Below are positions 37,152 to 45,822 of a DNA stretch of 64,000 nucleotides, piece by piece. Position 1 is the first letter of the stretch; every line of letters starts with the position of its first letter. Below the pieces are notes generated by a model that saw only the letters and a program-made list of their open reading frames with translations, did not search any database and was not told where the DNA came from. The DNA is from Pseudomonadales bacterium (GTDB lineage: Bacteria > Pseudomonadota > Gammaproteobacteria > Pseudomonadales > Azotimanducaceae). The stretch is taken from positions 1 through 64,000 of the forward strand of contig JAJDTI010000029.1 in NCBI GenBank assembly GCA_022827245.1. Direction: 5' to 3'. Made by a program: the position numbers and the translations under genes.

Positions 37152-37616
37152 ATGAGCCAACCCGTGGTAGACACGCTGCAACTCTCTGACGCCTTTCGGA
37201 AGACCGGCATGGAACCGGAACAGGCCGAAGGCATGGCCCGCGCGTTCGGCGAGGAACTGGGCGAACACGTGGCGGTAAAGGGAGACCTGCAGTCCGGATT
37301 CCGGCAAGTCCAGAGCGACCTCCGTGCCGAGATCCAGCAAGTCCGCAGCGACCTCGGCGCCGACATCCAGCAGGTGCGTGCCGAGGTCCAACAGGTGCGC
37401 TGCGATCTCGAAGCGAAGATCCAAGCGGTGGACAACAAGGTCGACGTGCTGCGAGCCGAAGTCTCCGCCAAGATCGACGGCCTCAACTGGAAGCTGACCT
37501 TCCTGGTTGGTGGGTTCGGTTTGCTCCTGAGCGTCCTTACGGTCGTCAGCGGCATGGGTCTCTTCGACCGCACGCCGCCGGCCTCCCACTCCGTGTCGGA
37601 GAACCGGCCCCGGTAG
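37152..37616 (+). CDS. Coiled-coil membrane protein, DUF1640-like (intact copy)
   Basis: 154 residues from the ATG at 37152, which has GGAGGAGGG seven bases upstream. The N-terminal MSQPVVDTLQLSDAFRKTGMEPEQAEGMARAFGEELGEH segment, central heptads (QQVRSDLGADIQQVRAEV...) and a C-terminal membrane helix (LTFLVGGFGLLLSVLTVVSG) match the DUF1640/CCDC90-like pattern. The role in bacteria is unknown. It is the first of three tandem copies between the metalloproteases and gspL; the copies share the 5' leader CTCTGGAGGAGGGACCC. Confidence 0.65.
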   Translation: MSQPVVDTLQLSDAFRKTGMEPEQAEGMARAFGEELGEHVAVKGDLQSGFRQVQSDLRAEIQQVRSDLGADIQQVRAEVQQVRCDLEAKIQAVDNKVDVLRAEVSAKIDGLNWKLTFLVGGFGLLLSVLTVVSGMGLFDRTPPASHSVSENRPR

Positions 37617-37763
37617 CCGTTCGCACCGCAATCGGATCCCGGTCTATCGAAGGGGGCGACGCCTCATGTCGCCCGTGCCGAATTCACGCAAGACGACCGG
37701 CCGGAACATCTTGGGGACGACTCTCGTGGTCGCCCGCGTCGGAATTGCGCGGGCCGCCGATCC

Positions 37764-37788
37764 GGGACGGGGCAAGCCCGTCCCCTAC
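37764..37788 (-). repeat. REP element upstream of the second DUF1640-like copy
   Basis: Minus strand: GTAG head, arms GGGACGGG/CCCGTCCC (37784-37777 and 37771-37764) with a short loop. It is the most regular REP palindrome in the window and lies about 40 bases before the second copy's ribosome-binding site. Confidence 0.75.
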
Positions 37789-37825
37789 GGTCCCGTATTC
37801 GCTATGCTCTGGAGGAGGGACCCGG

Positions 37826-38265
37826 TGAGCCAACCCGTGGTAGACACGCTGCAAAACTCTCTGACGCCTTTCGGAAGACCGCATGGAACCCGAGCAGGCC
37901 GAAGGCATGGCCCGCGCACTCGGCGAGGAACTGGGGGAACACATGGCCGTGAAGGGAGACCTGCAGTCCGGGTTCAGCAGGTCCGCAGCGACCTCCGAGC
38001 CGAGATCCGGCAGGTCCGCACCGACCTCGGCGCCGAGATCCAACAACTCCGTACCGACCTCAGCGCCGATATTCAGGCAGTGGATCACAAGGTGGATCTC
38101 TGCCGCGCGCGGATCGACGCCGTCGACGGCAAGATCGATTCCGTGCACTCGACGCTCAAGCTCCTCAGCACGGGCGTCGGTCTTGCCCTGGCCTTCCTCG
38201 CACCCGCGGCGAGCGCGCCCACGCCGAACGCTTCCCCAGGATCGCCGGCCGCGACTGCAAGCTGA
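37826..38265 (+). pseudogene. DUF1640-like coiled-coil gene, second copy, scrambled by compensating indels
   Basis: Starts as GTGAGCCAACCCGTG. Compared with the first copy it gains two bases (CTGCAAAACTC for CTGCAACTC), then loses one (AAGACCGCATGG for AAGACCGGCATGG) and later another (TTCAGCAGG for TTCCGGCAAG). The net change is zero, so the frame is restored after about 35 residues of nonsense, and the coiled coil QQVRSDLRAEIRQVRTDLG resumes. The C-terminus stops short, and a detached copy of the usual membrane-helix coding sequence (AAGCTGACCTTCCTGGTGGG) remains at 38260-38330 outside the frame. Most likely a decaying gene. Confidence 0.65.
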
Positions 38266-38432
38266 CCTTCCTGGTGGGCGGGTTCGGCCTGCTCCCAAGC
38301 GTCCTCACGGTCGCCAGCGCCGTGGAGCGCTACAGGCATCGGATTGCCGCCGTCGAGAGATAACGCCGGCCGCATCTGGGCTCCGGCTCGACGGCCGAGG
38401 TAGACCCCCTGCGCCTACCCAACACATTCGCC

Positions 38433-38918
38433 ATGCTCTGGAGGAGGGACCCAACGAGCCAACCCGTGGCAGACACGCTGCACCTCTCTGACGCCTTCCG
38501 GAAGCCCGGCATGGAACCCGAACAGGCCGAAGGCATGGCGCGCGCCCTCGGCGAGGAACTCGGAGCCCACGTCGCCGCGCAGGGCGACCTCCAGGCAGGA
38601 TTCCGGGAGGTGCGCGGCGAGATCGAGGCCGTGGACTACCGGTTGGCGCTTGCGCGATCCGAACTCGGCGGCGAGATTCGGGCCCTCGACGGCAAGATCG
38701 AGGGCGTCAGGACGGAACTGGGCGCCAGGCTCGACGCCCTCCACCCCACCATGAAGATCGTCGGCACAGCCGTCGGCCTGGCCATCGCCTTGCTCGGGTT
38801 CGTCGCGGGAACCGCCGTCCTCCGATCCCCGGCGCCCGCCCAATGGTACGCCCCGCCCCAGGCGACGGCCACCGCCGCGCCCGCCGCAGCAGAGGCGGCA
38901 CGCACCTCCATGCCGTAG
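38433..38918 (+). CDS. Coiled-coil membrane protein, DUF1640-like (third copy, lost start codon)
   Basis: Where copy 1 has ATGAGCCAACCC, this copy has ACGAGCCAACCC (38454), so the conserved start is lost. The only nearby ATG (38433) lies before the conserved GGAGGAGGG. The frame is open from there for 161 residues. The protein keeps the GMEPEQAEGMARALGEELG segment, a shorter coiled coil and a different C-terminal membrane helix (IVGTAVGLAIALLGFVAG), then an Ala/Pro tail. Either ACG is used or the gene is poorly translated. Confidence 0.5.
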   Translation: MLWRRDPTSQPVADTLHLSDAFRKPGMEPEQAEGMARALGEELGAHVAAQGDLQAGFREVRGEIEAVDYRLALARSELGGEIRALDGKIEGVRTELGARLDALHPTMKIVGTAVGLAIALLGFVAGTAVLRSPAPAQWYAPPQATATAAPAAAEAARTSMP

Positions 38919-39232
38919 CCGGAAGCCGAACAAAGCGTCCCCCCTCACTCCCCGGGGCGGCCAAACCCGCAGCCAGGCACACCCTCCACCTCCTTCCGAA
39001 AAGGAGCCCCGTCCCCCACGAGCCGAACCCCCACCACCCGACACCCACCAAAGACACCCATCCCCCGCCGGCCCCGGAGGTATAATCGCCCCACCATGCA
39101 TCCGGAGGCGCAGACCGCATTGCCGGGGGTGGAAAGACGCACGCGTGACCCGCGATCCGGGGGCGCGCAGACAACGTTCCCGCGCCGGGCGCGCCGTCCC
39201 GACGGTCCGCGCCCCGGACGCCACGCACCGCT
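38919..39232 (+). other. Gene-poor region with a possible promoter for the gspL-D block
   Basis: No supported gene. A perfect TATAAT lies at 39081-39086, ten bases before an ATG (39096) that opens a 79-codon frame of unrecognised sequence. No good -35 hexamer stands 16-18 bases upstream. It could restart transcription of gspL-M-N-D downstream of the inserted cargo genes. Confidence 0.35.
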
Positions 39233-40435
39233 TTGCGTGCGCCCGAGCCCCCGCCGCGCCGCCGCCGACCTCCGGCATCGCCGGCCCCCGGGCCCCGATC
39301 CGGAAGGAGTACGGACATCCGCAACCTGTCGCTGACGTGGCCGAGGCGCCTCGCCGCCCTGCGACGGCGCTTCTCCAACCGGCCGAACTTCGTCCAGACC
39401 CGGGACGGCGTGGAACGCCTCGCCGCGGGCTCCGCCCATCCCCACTGGATCGTCGGCCGCGGGCTGTGCATGTACCGCCACCACGACTTCCCGAACGTCC
39501 CGAAGAGCCGCCGCCGCGCCGCCGTCGAACTGCAGCTCCCGGTCTGGAGCCCATTCCGCAGAACCGGACACCACACCGTCTGGCAAGGCTCCGAAGCCAT
39601 GGTCTGGTTCTGGGACGAAGATGCCGTCGCGGAGGTCCAGCACGCATTCCGCACCACCCCCGCCGGCCGCGACGCTCCGCCCGCCGAAGACCTCCACGTC
39701 CTCCCGGAAACCGTCTTCCTCCCGCGCCAGGACGATGGTGCTTGCCTACGGCCCTGCCGCGCCGGATTCGAGCTCCAGCACTGGCGCGATGGCGTCCTCG
39801 AGGACGCCTTCTGGTTCCCTGAGTGCCCGGACGACGACCAGCTCGAGAGCTTCCTCGCCCGCCAGGGCATGTCCGACGCGTCCGCCGCCCGGCTCGTTCA
39901 GAACGGCGCCGCGGAGTCCCTCGGGGCGGCCCACACCGCCGAACCGTGGGCGGCCCCGGTCGCGCCCACGGACTGGCTGCTTGCCAACGAACGCGGGCTG
40001 GCCGCCGCCGCCATCGTTCTCCTCGCGGTCGTGGCCGTCTGGCAGGAAGCCCGCTATTGGAAGATCGACGGTCTCGCCGCCGCGGCGGAGGCCGAGTTCG
40101 ACACGCAGCAGGGCGCCCTGGCGCCGGTGCTCGCCACGCGCGACGAGATCCTGGCCCTATCCCGCCGCAACGACGCCATGACGACCGTCCTCAACGCGCC
40201 CTCCCAGGCCCACCTCATGGGTCTGGTGGACCAGGCCATCCCTGCCACGTCCGCGCGCTTCGCCGAGTGGACCTACCAGCAGGGCGAACTCCAGGTCCTC
40301 GTCACCGACGACGAGGCGCTCGACCCCGTCGCCTACGTCCGCGCGCTCGAGGCGGTGCCCCGCTTCGAGGCCGTGCGCGTCGGCCGCGCGTCCCGCCCGG
40401 ACAGCGTCGAGATCGCCCTGCGGGTGCGCCCGTGA
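39233..40435 (+). CDS. gspL: T2SS inner-membrane protein GspL-like
   Basis: Up to 400 residues; the start is uncertain. GTG at 39233 is the longest option. AAGGAG at 39304 precedes only an ATC at a normal distance, and the next ATG (near 39470) would remove conserved sequence. The cytoplasmic part contains GRGLCMYRHHDFPNVPKSRRRAAVELQLPVWSPF, typical of the GspL/PilM-PilN interface. One membrane helix lies at about 252-272 (AAAAIVLLAVVAVW), then a short periplasmic ferredoxin-like domain (VTDDEALDPVAYVRALEAVPRFEAVRV). GspL recruits GspE to the membrane. The GTGA overlap couples it to gspM. Confidence 0.78.
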   Translation: MRAPEPPPRRRRPPASPAPGPRSGRSTDIRNLSLTWPRRLAALRRRFSNRPNFVQTRDGVERLAAGSAHPHWIVGRGLCMYRHHDFPNVPKSRRRAAVELQLPVWSPFRRTGHHTVWQGSEAMVWFWDEDAVAEVQHAFRTTPAGRDAPPAEDLHVLPETVFLPRQDDGACLRPCRAGFELQHWRDGVLEDAFWFPECPDDDQLESFLARQGMSDASAARLVQNGAAESLGAAHTAEPWAAPVAPTDWLLANERGLAAAAIVLLAVVAVWQEARYWKIDGLAAAAEAEFDTQQGALAPVLATRDEILALSRRNDAMTTVLNAPSQAHLMGLVDQAIPATSARFAEWTYQQGELQVLVTDDEALDPVAYVRALEAVPRFEAVRVGRASRPDSVEIALRVRP

Positions 40436-41022
40436 ACGCCCTGGTCGCGGCTCTCGCCCGCCTCCGCGGTGAACTCGCCGCGAACCCGCGCTTGCGCGCC
40501 GGCGCCTGGGCCGTCGCCGCGATCCTGGCCGTCTACGGCCTGCTCGTGCAGTCCGACCGCGTCGAGGCGGCCTACGTCACCTACACCGCCGACGCCGAGC
40601 GCCTCACCCGCGCTCGAGCGCTCCTCACCCGCGACGACCTGCCCGCGCTCCTCGAGGCCGAACGCGAACGCGACAGCGCCCTTGCGGAACGTTTCTGGCA
40701 GGCGGAGACGCAGGGCCTGGCGCAGGCCCAACTGCAGGCGGCACTCGGCGACATCGTCGGCGAACTCGAGTTCAGGAACCCCCGCATCCAGTCCGGCGCC
40801 ATTATCCCGGTCGACTACGCCCCGGGCCTGTGGCGTGTGCAGGCGCAGTTCAACGGCATCTACGAACCCGGCTCGGAACTCCTGGCCCTGCACGCCCTCG
40901 CCACCCACCCGAAGAAGATCGTCGTCGACCGCCTCGACCTGCGCCGCCGCGACCGCCGCATGACGCTCCTCGTCTCCGCCTGGTTCGCCGGGATCGGGGA
41001 CGCGGAGCCCAAGGAGCGCTGA
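40432..41022 (+). CDS. gspM: T2SS inner-membrane protein GspM-like
   Basis: 196 residues from a GTG overlapping the gspL stop. There is a short cytoplasmic N-terminus, one membrane helix (AGAWAVAAILAVYGLLV, about residues 20-38), a coiled stretch (DAERLTRARALLTRDDL...) and a C-terminal ferredoxin-like domain. This is the standard GspM/PilO plan. It pairs with GspL in the assembly platform. Confidence 0.78.
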   Translation: MNALVAALARLRGELAANPRLRAGAWAVAAILAVYGLLVQSDRVEAAYVTYTADAERLTRARALLTRDDLPALLEAERERDSALAERFWQAETQGLAQAQLQAALGDIVGELEFRNPRIQSGAIIPVDYAPGLWRVQAQFNGIYEPGSELLALHALATHPKKIVVDRLDLRRRDRRMTLLVSAWFAGIGDAEPKER

Positions 41023-41025
41023 AAC

Positions 41026-41628
41026 ATGGCCGAACAGACCCCCAAGCCGACCGATGCCTCCGCCCATGTCAAAGACGCCCTAAGCCGACATCGTCGGCCC
41101 ATCGCGGCAGGACTCGGCGTCTGCGCCGCCACCCTGGTTGCCGCCTTGACGATACCCGTCGAGATTCCCGATGCCGCCACGCTGGATGCCGGCGGCCGTC
41201 TCGGCGGAGAAGGCGTGGCGGTGGCCGCGGAGGAAGACCTCTCCGCCTTCGCCGGCACCGAACGCTGGGGCGGCTTGACGTACGCGGAACTCGAAGCCCA
41301 ACGCCGCGCCGCCGAAGCCGGCGCGGATGCGGACGCCGCCCGCCGCGACCGCATGGGCTTCCTCGGCACGACTGCTACCCCCGGCGACCGTGTAGTGCTC
41401 CTCACGCTCCCCGGAGGCGAGGTCGCTCGCATCCCCGCGGGCGGTACGCTGCCGGACGGCCGTACCGTCTCCGCGGCGGACGGGTCCAAGCTGACGCTGT
41501 TGGCCAGCCCCGGAGACGAAGAGGACATCGAGCTGTTCCCGCGGATCATCGAGCACGCGGCACCGAGCCCCCCGGAGGAGAGCGAGCCCCTGCTGGACGA
41601 AGACGGGACGGTGCGGGCTCCGTGGTAA
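41026..41628 (+). CDS. T2SS GspC/XpsN-like protein with HR (PilP-like) domain
   Basis: 200 residues. There is one N-terminal membrane helix (PIAAGLGVCAATLVAAL, about 25-42), a linker, then a beta-sandwich with MGFLGTTATPGDRVVLLTLPGGEVARIPAGGTLPDGRTV. The last pattern is that of the homology region of GspC and of PilP. In the Xps gene order the place between gspM and gspD belongs to xpsN, which takes the role of GspC. It should connect the inner-membrane platform to the secretin. No PDZ domain is present. Confidence 0.72.
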   Translation: MAEQTPKPTDASAHVKDALSRHRRPIAAGLGVCAATLVAALTIPVEIPDAATLDAGGRLGGEGVAVAAEEDLSAFAGTERWGGLTYAELEAQRRAAEAGADADAARRDRMGFLGTTATPGDRVVLLTLPGGEVARIPAGGTLPDGRTVSAADGSKLTLLASPGDEEDIELFPRIIEHAAPSPPEESEPLLDEDGTVRAPW

Positions 41629-41711
41629 GGACGACCGGCGGCCGGCTACTTGGTGCGATACCGCGCGCTGCCCTGTCGCTACCCTGAAATGGAACTGTCA
41701 TATTGATCGTC

Positions 41712-43772
41712 ATGGAAGAGCCCCGCAAAGTCATGGAAGAGCCCCGGAAGCGAGTCCCGGCGGTAGTCGCAACTCTGGCCGCCCTGGCGCTGGCCGGCTG
41801 CGCATCGCTCAACGTCGAGCCGCTCCCGGAACCGATCCGGGAGCCGAAACCGCTCCCCGAGGTGGTTTCGGATGCCGTCGTCCCAGAGGACGACCAAGGC
41901 ACCCGCGCGACGCCCACCCCCGGCGTCGTCATCCAGCGCACCGTCGCCGAGGGCATCGCTGACCGGCTCGGTGAGGACCTCACCGGGCCGCCCATCACCG
42001 TCAGCTTCCACGACGTCCCCATCGTCACGTTCATAAACGAGGTGTTCGCCGAACGCCTCGGCATGTCTTTCACGCTCTCCGCAGGCCTCTCGGGCAAGAC
42101 GGACCTCGTCACCCTGCGCCTGACGGAACCCGTCTCCCCCAGCCAACTGTTCGCCACCGCCCGGCGCGTCCTGCGCGACTACGGCGTGGACTTGCGCGAG
42201 ACCGACGGCATCCTCACGTTCCTCGCCGAGCAGGAGATCGCGTCGAGCGACATTCCCCTGCTGATCAGCGGTCGTGCGCTGCCCGAGGTGCCCCCGACGC
42301 ACCGCGTCGCCTACCAGCTCGTCCCGATGCACGTGATGCGCAGCAGTGCCGTGGTCGCCTTCCTGCGCCAGGCCTTCAGCGGGCGGGGCCTGCAGATCAC
42401 CGACGATCCCGGCCGGAACTCGGTCCTCCTGCGGGGCACCGTGGAGTCCCTCGCTCGTGCCGTTGACATGATCGAGGTTCTCGATCAGCCCATGCTGCGG
42501 GGGCGCTTCGGCCTGGTCATCGAGCCGAGCTTCATGGCTGTGTCGGAGCTCGCTACGGACCTGGCGGCGGTCCTGAATGCGGAAGGGTACGAGACCCGCG
42601 TCAACGACCCCCTCGGCGCCGTCATCCTGCTGCCGTTGCGGGGCGTGAACAAGCTCGTCGCCTTCGCGAGCGATCAGGCAATCGTGGACCACGTCGAGGA
42701 GTGGGCGCGCACTTTGGACGCCCGGAAGGAGGCGACGGTCGAGAACGCTGTGTTCACCTACGAGGCGCAGAACACCCAGGCGGAGAGCATGCGGGAAACC
42801 CTGGACAACATCCTGCAGACCAGCGTGCCGGACTTCAGCCAACAGGCGGAGCCTGGCGCGGTCGTCGAGGCTGGGGCCGGGATGGGGCGCATCGTGGTCG
42901 ACGAGAACCGCAACATGTTGCTGTTTCGCGGCTCCGGCAAGGAGTGGGCGGAACTCCGGGCCGTCATCGACCAACTCGACCGCCCCGTGCCTTCCGTCCT
43001 GATCGAGGTGCTGATCGCGGAGATCACCTTACGGGACGAGCAGGAGTCCGGTATCGAGTTCCTCTTCCGCAGCGGCGTAGGCAGCGACCGGACGGTGACA
43101 GGGGGTACGCTCGACGCGTTGGGAGTGCAGAGCAAGGCTCTGTCGCTGACCCTTGATAGCGCCGGCACGACCCGCGCCGTGCTGAACGCCTTCTACGAGG
43201 ACAACCGCGTGGCGCTTCGCTCCAGCGCGAGGCTGATGGTCAAGAGCGGCGAGTCGGGCACGTTCGACGCCGGCAACGAGATCCCCACGATCACGCAGGT
43301 GGCGGACTCCGGTGTCCAGGCGGGGGGCAGCACCAACGTGCTGCAGCAAGTGACCTATCGGAGGACAGGCGTCGTGCTGCAAATCGAGCCGATCGTGCAG
43401 GCGAACGGCCTGGTCGACCTCAGCATCACCCAGGAACTGAGCGAGGCGCGACCGGCGGCCGCGACGAGCCTCGACGGCACGCCGACCATCCTCTCCCGTC
43501 GCATCACCACCAACCTCACGCTACGCGATGGCGGTTCCCTCCTCATGGGCGGGCTGGTGTCGAACAGCCAGAGCGAAGGACAGGGCGGCGTCCCGGGCAT
43601 CGCGCGCGTCCCCTTCCTGGGCCGCCTGTTCCGCAAGGACACCTTCCAGGAGGACCGGACGGAACTCGCGATCCTCGTGATTCCCTACGTCGTGGCGGAT
43701 CACGAGGAAGGTCAGGAACTTACGGAACGCATCAAGGCGGGCCTCGACCTCCATCGCCAGTTCCTGCAATAA
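41712..43772 (+). CDS. gspD: Type II secretion secretin GspD
   Basis: 686 residues from the ATG at 41712. Alternatives are TTG 41703 and ATG 41733, the latter created by a 21-bp tandem duplication that repeats MEEPRK. Lipoprotein signal LAGC with Cys30, so it is its own outer-membrane lipoprotein. Periplasmic N domains follow, then the secretin core (VPSVLIEVLIAEITLRDEQESGIEF ... RRTGVVLQIEPIVQANG ... GGSLLMGGLVSNSQSEGQGGVPGIARVPFLGRLFR). It forms the outer-membrane exit channel. It is the last gene of the T2SS operon, as in the Xps order. Confidence 0.95.
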   Translation: MEEPRKVMEEPRKRVPAVVATLAALALAGCASLNVEPLPEPIREPKPLPEVVSDAVVPEDDQGTRATPTPGVVIQRTVAEGIADRLGEDLTGPPITVSFHDVPIVTFINEVFAERLGMSFTLSAGLSGKTDLVTLRLTEPVSPSQLFATARRVLRDYGVDLRETDGILTFLAEQEIASSDIPLLISGRALPEVPPTHRVAYQLVPMHVMRSSAVVAFLRQAFSGRGLQITDDPGRNSVLLRGTVESLARAVDMIEVLDQPMLRGRFGLVIEPSFMAVSELATDLAAVLNAEGYETRVNDPLGAVILLPLRGVNKLVAFASDQAIVDHVEEWARTLDARKEATVENAVFTYEAQNTQAESMRETLDNILQTSVPDFSQQAEPGAVVEAGAGMGRIVVDENRNMLLFRGSGKEWAELRAVIDQLDRPVPSVLIEVLIAEITLRDEQESGIEFLFRSGVGSDRTVTGGTLDALGVQSKALSLTLDSAGTTRAVLNAFYEDNRVALRSSARLMVKSGESGTFDAGNEIPTITQVADSGVQAGGSTNVLQQVTYRRTGVVLQIEPIVQANGLVDLSITQELSEARPAAATSLDGTPTILSRRITTNLTLRDGGSLLMGGLVSNSQSEGQGGVPGIARVPFLGRLFRKDTFQEDRTELAILVIPYVVADHEEGQELTERIKAGLDLHRQFLQ

Positions 43773-43911
43773 TGCCCGAAGGGGCCGTTGAACCGGGCGA
43801 ATTCTGCGTCGGCCGAGGCAGGTTTTCTTGGGAAGAATCAATGTCATATGGCGTGGCCAGAGGAGGCGCTAAGGCCCTGGCAGGGGGCCAAGCGATTTCC
43901 GAAAAATGCGC

Positions 43912-43939
43912 TTGCCATTCCCCGAACGCTATGGATAAT
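43912..43939 (+). promoter_or_regulatory. Candidate sigma-70 promoter for the secreted protein gene after gspD
   Basis: TTGCCA (43912-43917), 16-base spacer, GATAAT (43934-43939), about 80 bases before the ATG at 44022. Confidence 0.45.
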
Positions 43940-44021
43940 GGCCAACAAGCTGCGTGGCGTTGGGGGGGTTCCCCAGCCAAATGGCTGAATCAGCGTTAGT
44001 TGGGACTACTTGGAGAAACGA

Positions 44022-45650
44022 ATGCTCTTCAAAAAGACTTTGAAGGTTGCGTCTGCAACCGCGCTATGGATGGTGGCCCTGCTGGGCGCCAATTCGGCCA
44101 TGGCCGCGATCAACCTGGACGGCACTCCAGCGGCTCTTCAGGCGAACGCGACGGCAGCGGTGACGTTCTCGCTGGAAACGATCGATGCCGACGACAATGT
44201 CAGTGCTGCCGGGCAGCCCAAGTTCTACGGCGTCGCCGTTGCGACTGGGGGCAACGCGTTGCGGGTCGATAGGACGTTGGGCATCTACCACCTTGTGGTC
44301 GACGAGAACACCAACCTCTACCTGCGCTACGACTTCAACGAGCACCTGACGTTGCGGCCGAGCGCGGGGCTTGAGGCCGGCGACGTCACCGTAACCGGAG
44401 GAGGAACGGTCGCGCTGGAAAGCTCCATCGCGAGTGACCCGTTCGTCCTCGTGCAGGTTGACGGTGAAGCGACCGCCGCGACCGTGGTCAGCGTGAACCT
44501 CGAGGACGCCCTGGCGACCTCCGGGCGCGGTGACGGAACCGTGCGCATCCGAGCCTACGAGAGCCCTGTCCACGCGATCAGCGGTGGAGCCAACACACTG
44601 TTCGATCAGTCCGCCACCCTGCTCAAGGTCGCCCGGAGCGTGTCGGTCACTGTGAACTCGGGCATGGCGACCGCTGATGTCGAGACCGGGTTCACGAAGT
44701 TCATCCCGAACGCCAATCCCACGCGTCTCGGCTATTTCAGCATCGGGATTAACATGGACCACCTCGACGAGGACGGCACGGTCCTCGGGACCGTCGCCGC
44801 GGACGCCGCCAGTGGTACCGAAGACGCAGCCACCAACCCAGGTGTGCTGCATGACGGCCTGTCCGAAGGCGTGAACACGCTCTTCCAGCGGCTGGGTATC
44901 AAGACCAACATGACGAACACGGTCACGCTCGCGGATGCCCGAGGCGGACACGGCAAGACCACCGTCAGCGGCGACGGGGGCTTCGCATTCGGTACGCCCA
45001 CGTTCTGCAACAATCCCGGCGGCGCCGCCATGGGCGACCCTGCGGCAACTGACCCCTCGGTCGGCCACGATCTGGACTTTGCCCCGGCGGACGCGGAAAC
45101 CAAGGCGGGACCGGTTACCGGTGGGATCGCCTACCTGCCGTGGTATCTCTGCTTCACCGTGCCGGCGACGAACACGAACGTAATCCCCGAAGGTAACTAC
45201 TACCTGACCATGGAGTTTGCGGTTCCGACAGACGAGTTGCTGGAGCGGCGGCCGTTCCCGCCGGCGAACGTGACGAACGCGATGATCGGCCAAATCCGCC
45301 ACAACGGCACCACGGTGCACATCCCGTACGTCACCACTTACGAGAACTACACGCAGCGCTTGGTGATCGTGAGCCGCAACAAGGCTGACGTCGAGTACAT
45401 GGTGACGTTCAACACGGAAGGCGACGGTACCGCGGATCCAATGATGCACAGTGGCATGCTGGCTGCCGGGGCGACGACGGTCCTGAAGATGGACGAGCTC
45501 ACAACGCTCGAAAATCCGACCCGCGCATCGGCGACCCTGACCATCGTGTCGCATCCGAGAAACGTCGACGTCGCGACGACCATGGTGAACAAGATGGACC
45601 AGGCGACGGATACCGTGGTCCTGCACCGGGGTCTCCACGACACGAATTAA
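44022..45650 (+). CDS. Secreted protein of unknown function, paralogue A
   Basis: 542 residues from the ATG at 44022, preceded by GGAG at six to seven bases; a TTG at 44010 is the alternative. Signal peptide ends NSAMA|AINLDG. The N-terminal half is beta-rich with YHLVVDENTNLYLRYDFNEHLTL. A C-terminal domain of about 120 residues starts at VHIPYVTTYENYTQRLVIVSRNKADVEYMV and ends TDTVVLHRG. The neighbour at 45823 is a paralogue carrying this end domain twice. Its codon usage is less GC-extreme than that of the T2SS genes. With its own promoter and a strong terminator it looks like an abundantly expressed export product, perhaps a surface or matrix protein; this is inference. Confidence 0.65.
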   Translation: MLFKKTLKVASATALWMVALLGANSAMAAINLDGTPAALQANATAAVTFSLETIDADDNVSAAGQPKFYGVAVATGGNALRVDRTLGIYHLVVDENTNLYLRYDFNEHLTLRPSAGLEAGDVTVTGGGTVALESSIASDPFVLVQVDGEATAATVVSVNLEDALATSGRGDGTVRIRAYESPVHAISGGANTLFDQSATLLKVARSVSVTVNSGMATADVETGFTKFIPNANPTRLGYFSIGINMDHLDEDGTVLGTVAADAASGTEDAATNPGVLHDGLSEGVNTLFQRLGIKTNMTNTVTLADARGGHGKTTVSGDGGFAFGTPTFCNNPGGAAMGDPAATDPSVGHDLDFAPADAETKAGPVTGGIAYLPWYLCFTVPATNTNVIPEGNYYLTMEFAVPTDELLERRPFPPANVTNAMIGQIRHNGTTVHIPYVTTYENYTQRLVIVSRNKADVEYMVTFNTEGDGTADPMMHSGMLAAGATTVLKMDELTTLENPTRASATLTIVSHPRNVDVATTMVNKMDQATDTVVLHRGLHDTN

Positions 45651-45701
45651 CGCGGAGCAGCTAGAACCCACCGGCGTCTGCAGGCGCTAGCGGGTTCGGA
45701 A

Positions 45702-45727
45702 GGAGGGCGAGAGCCCTCCTTTTTTTT
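45702..45727 (+). terminator. Rho-independent terminator
   Basis: GGAGGGC (45702-45708), loop GAGA, GCCCTCC (45713-45719), then eight T. It is 51 bases after the stop of the preceding gene and is the clearest intrinsic terminator in the window. Confidence 0.92.
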
Positions 45728-45822
45728 GCCTGGGTGAAGCGGGCTGCCGCCAGCGGTGCCCGCTTTGGAGCAACGACGAGGCCTCCTTGGGAAGACGGAC
45801 CGACGCCGTGGCCGGTGGCAGA

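Noticed and set aside
39096-39335. 79-codon frame downstream of TATAAT as a small gene
   Set aside because: The composition is that of random GC-rich sequence, it has no ribosome-binding site, and it overlaps the gspL 5' region in another frame.
43773-44021. Riboswitch (for example c-di-GMP type) in the leader of the gene after gspD
   Set aside because: The leader has several GC-rich hairpins, but I could not find the conserved core of any riboswitch class.
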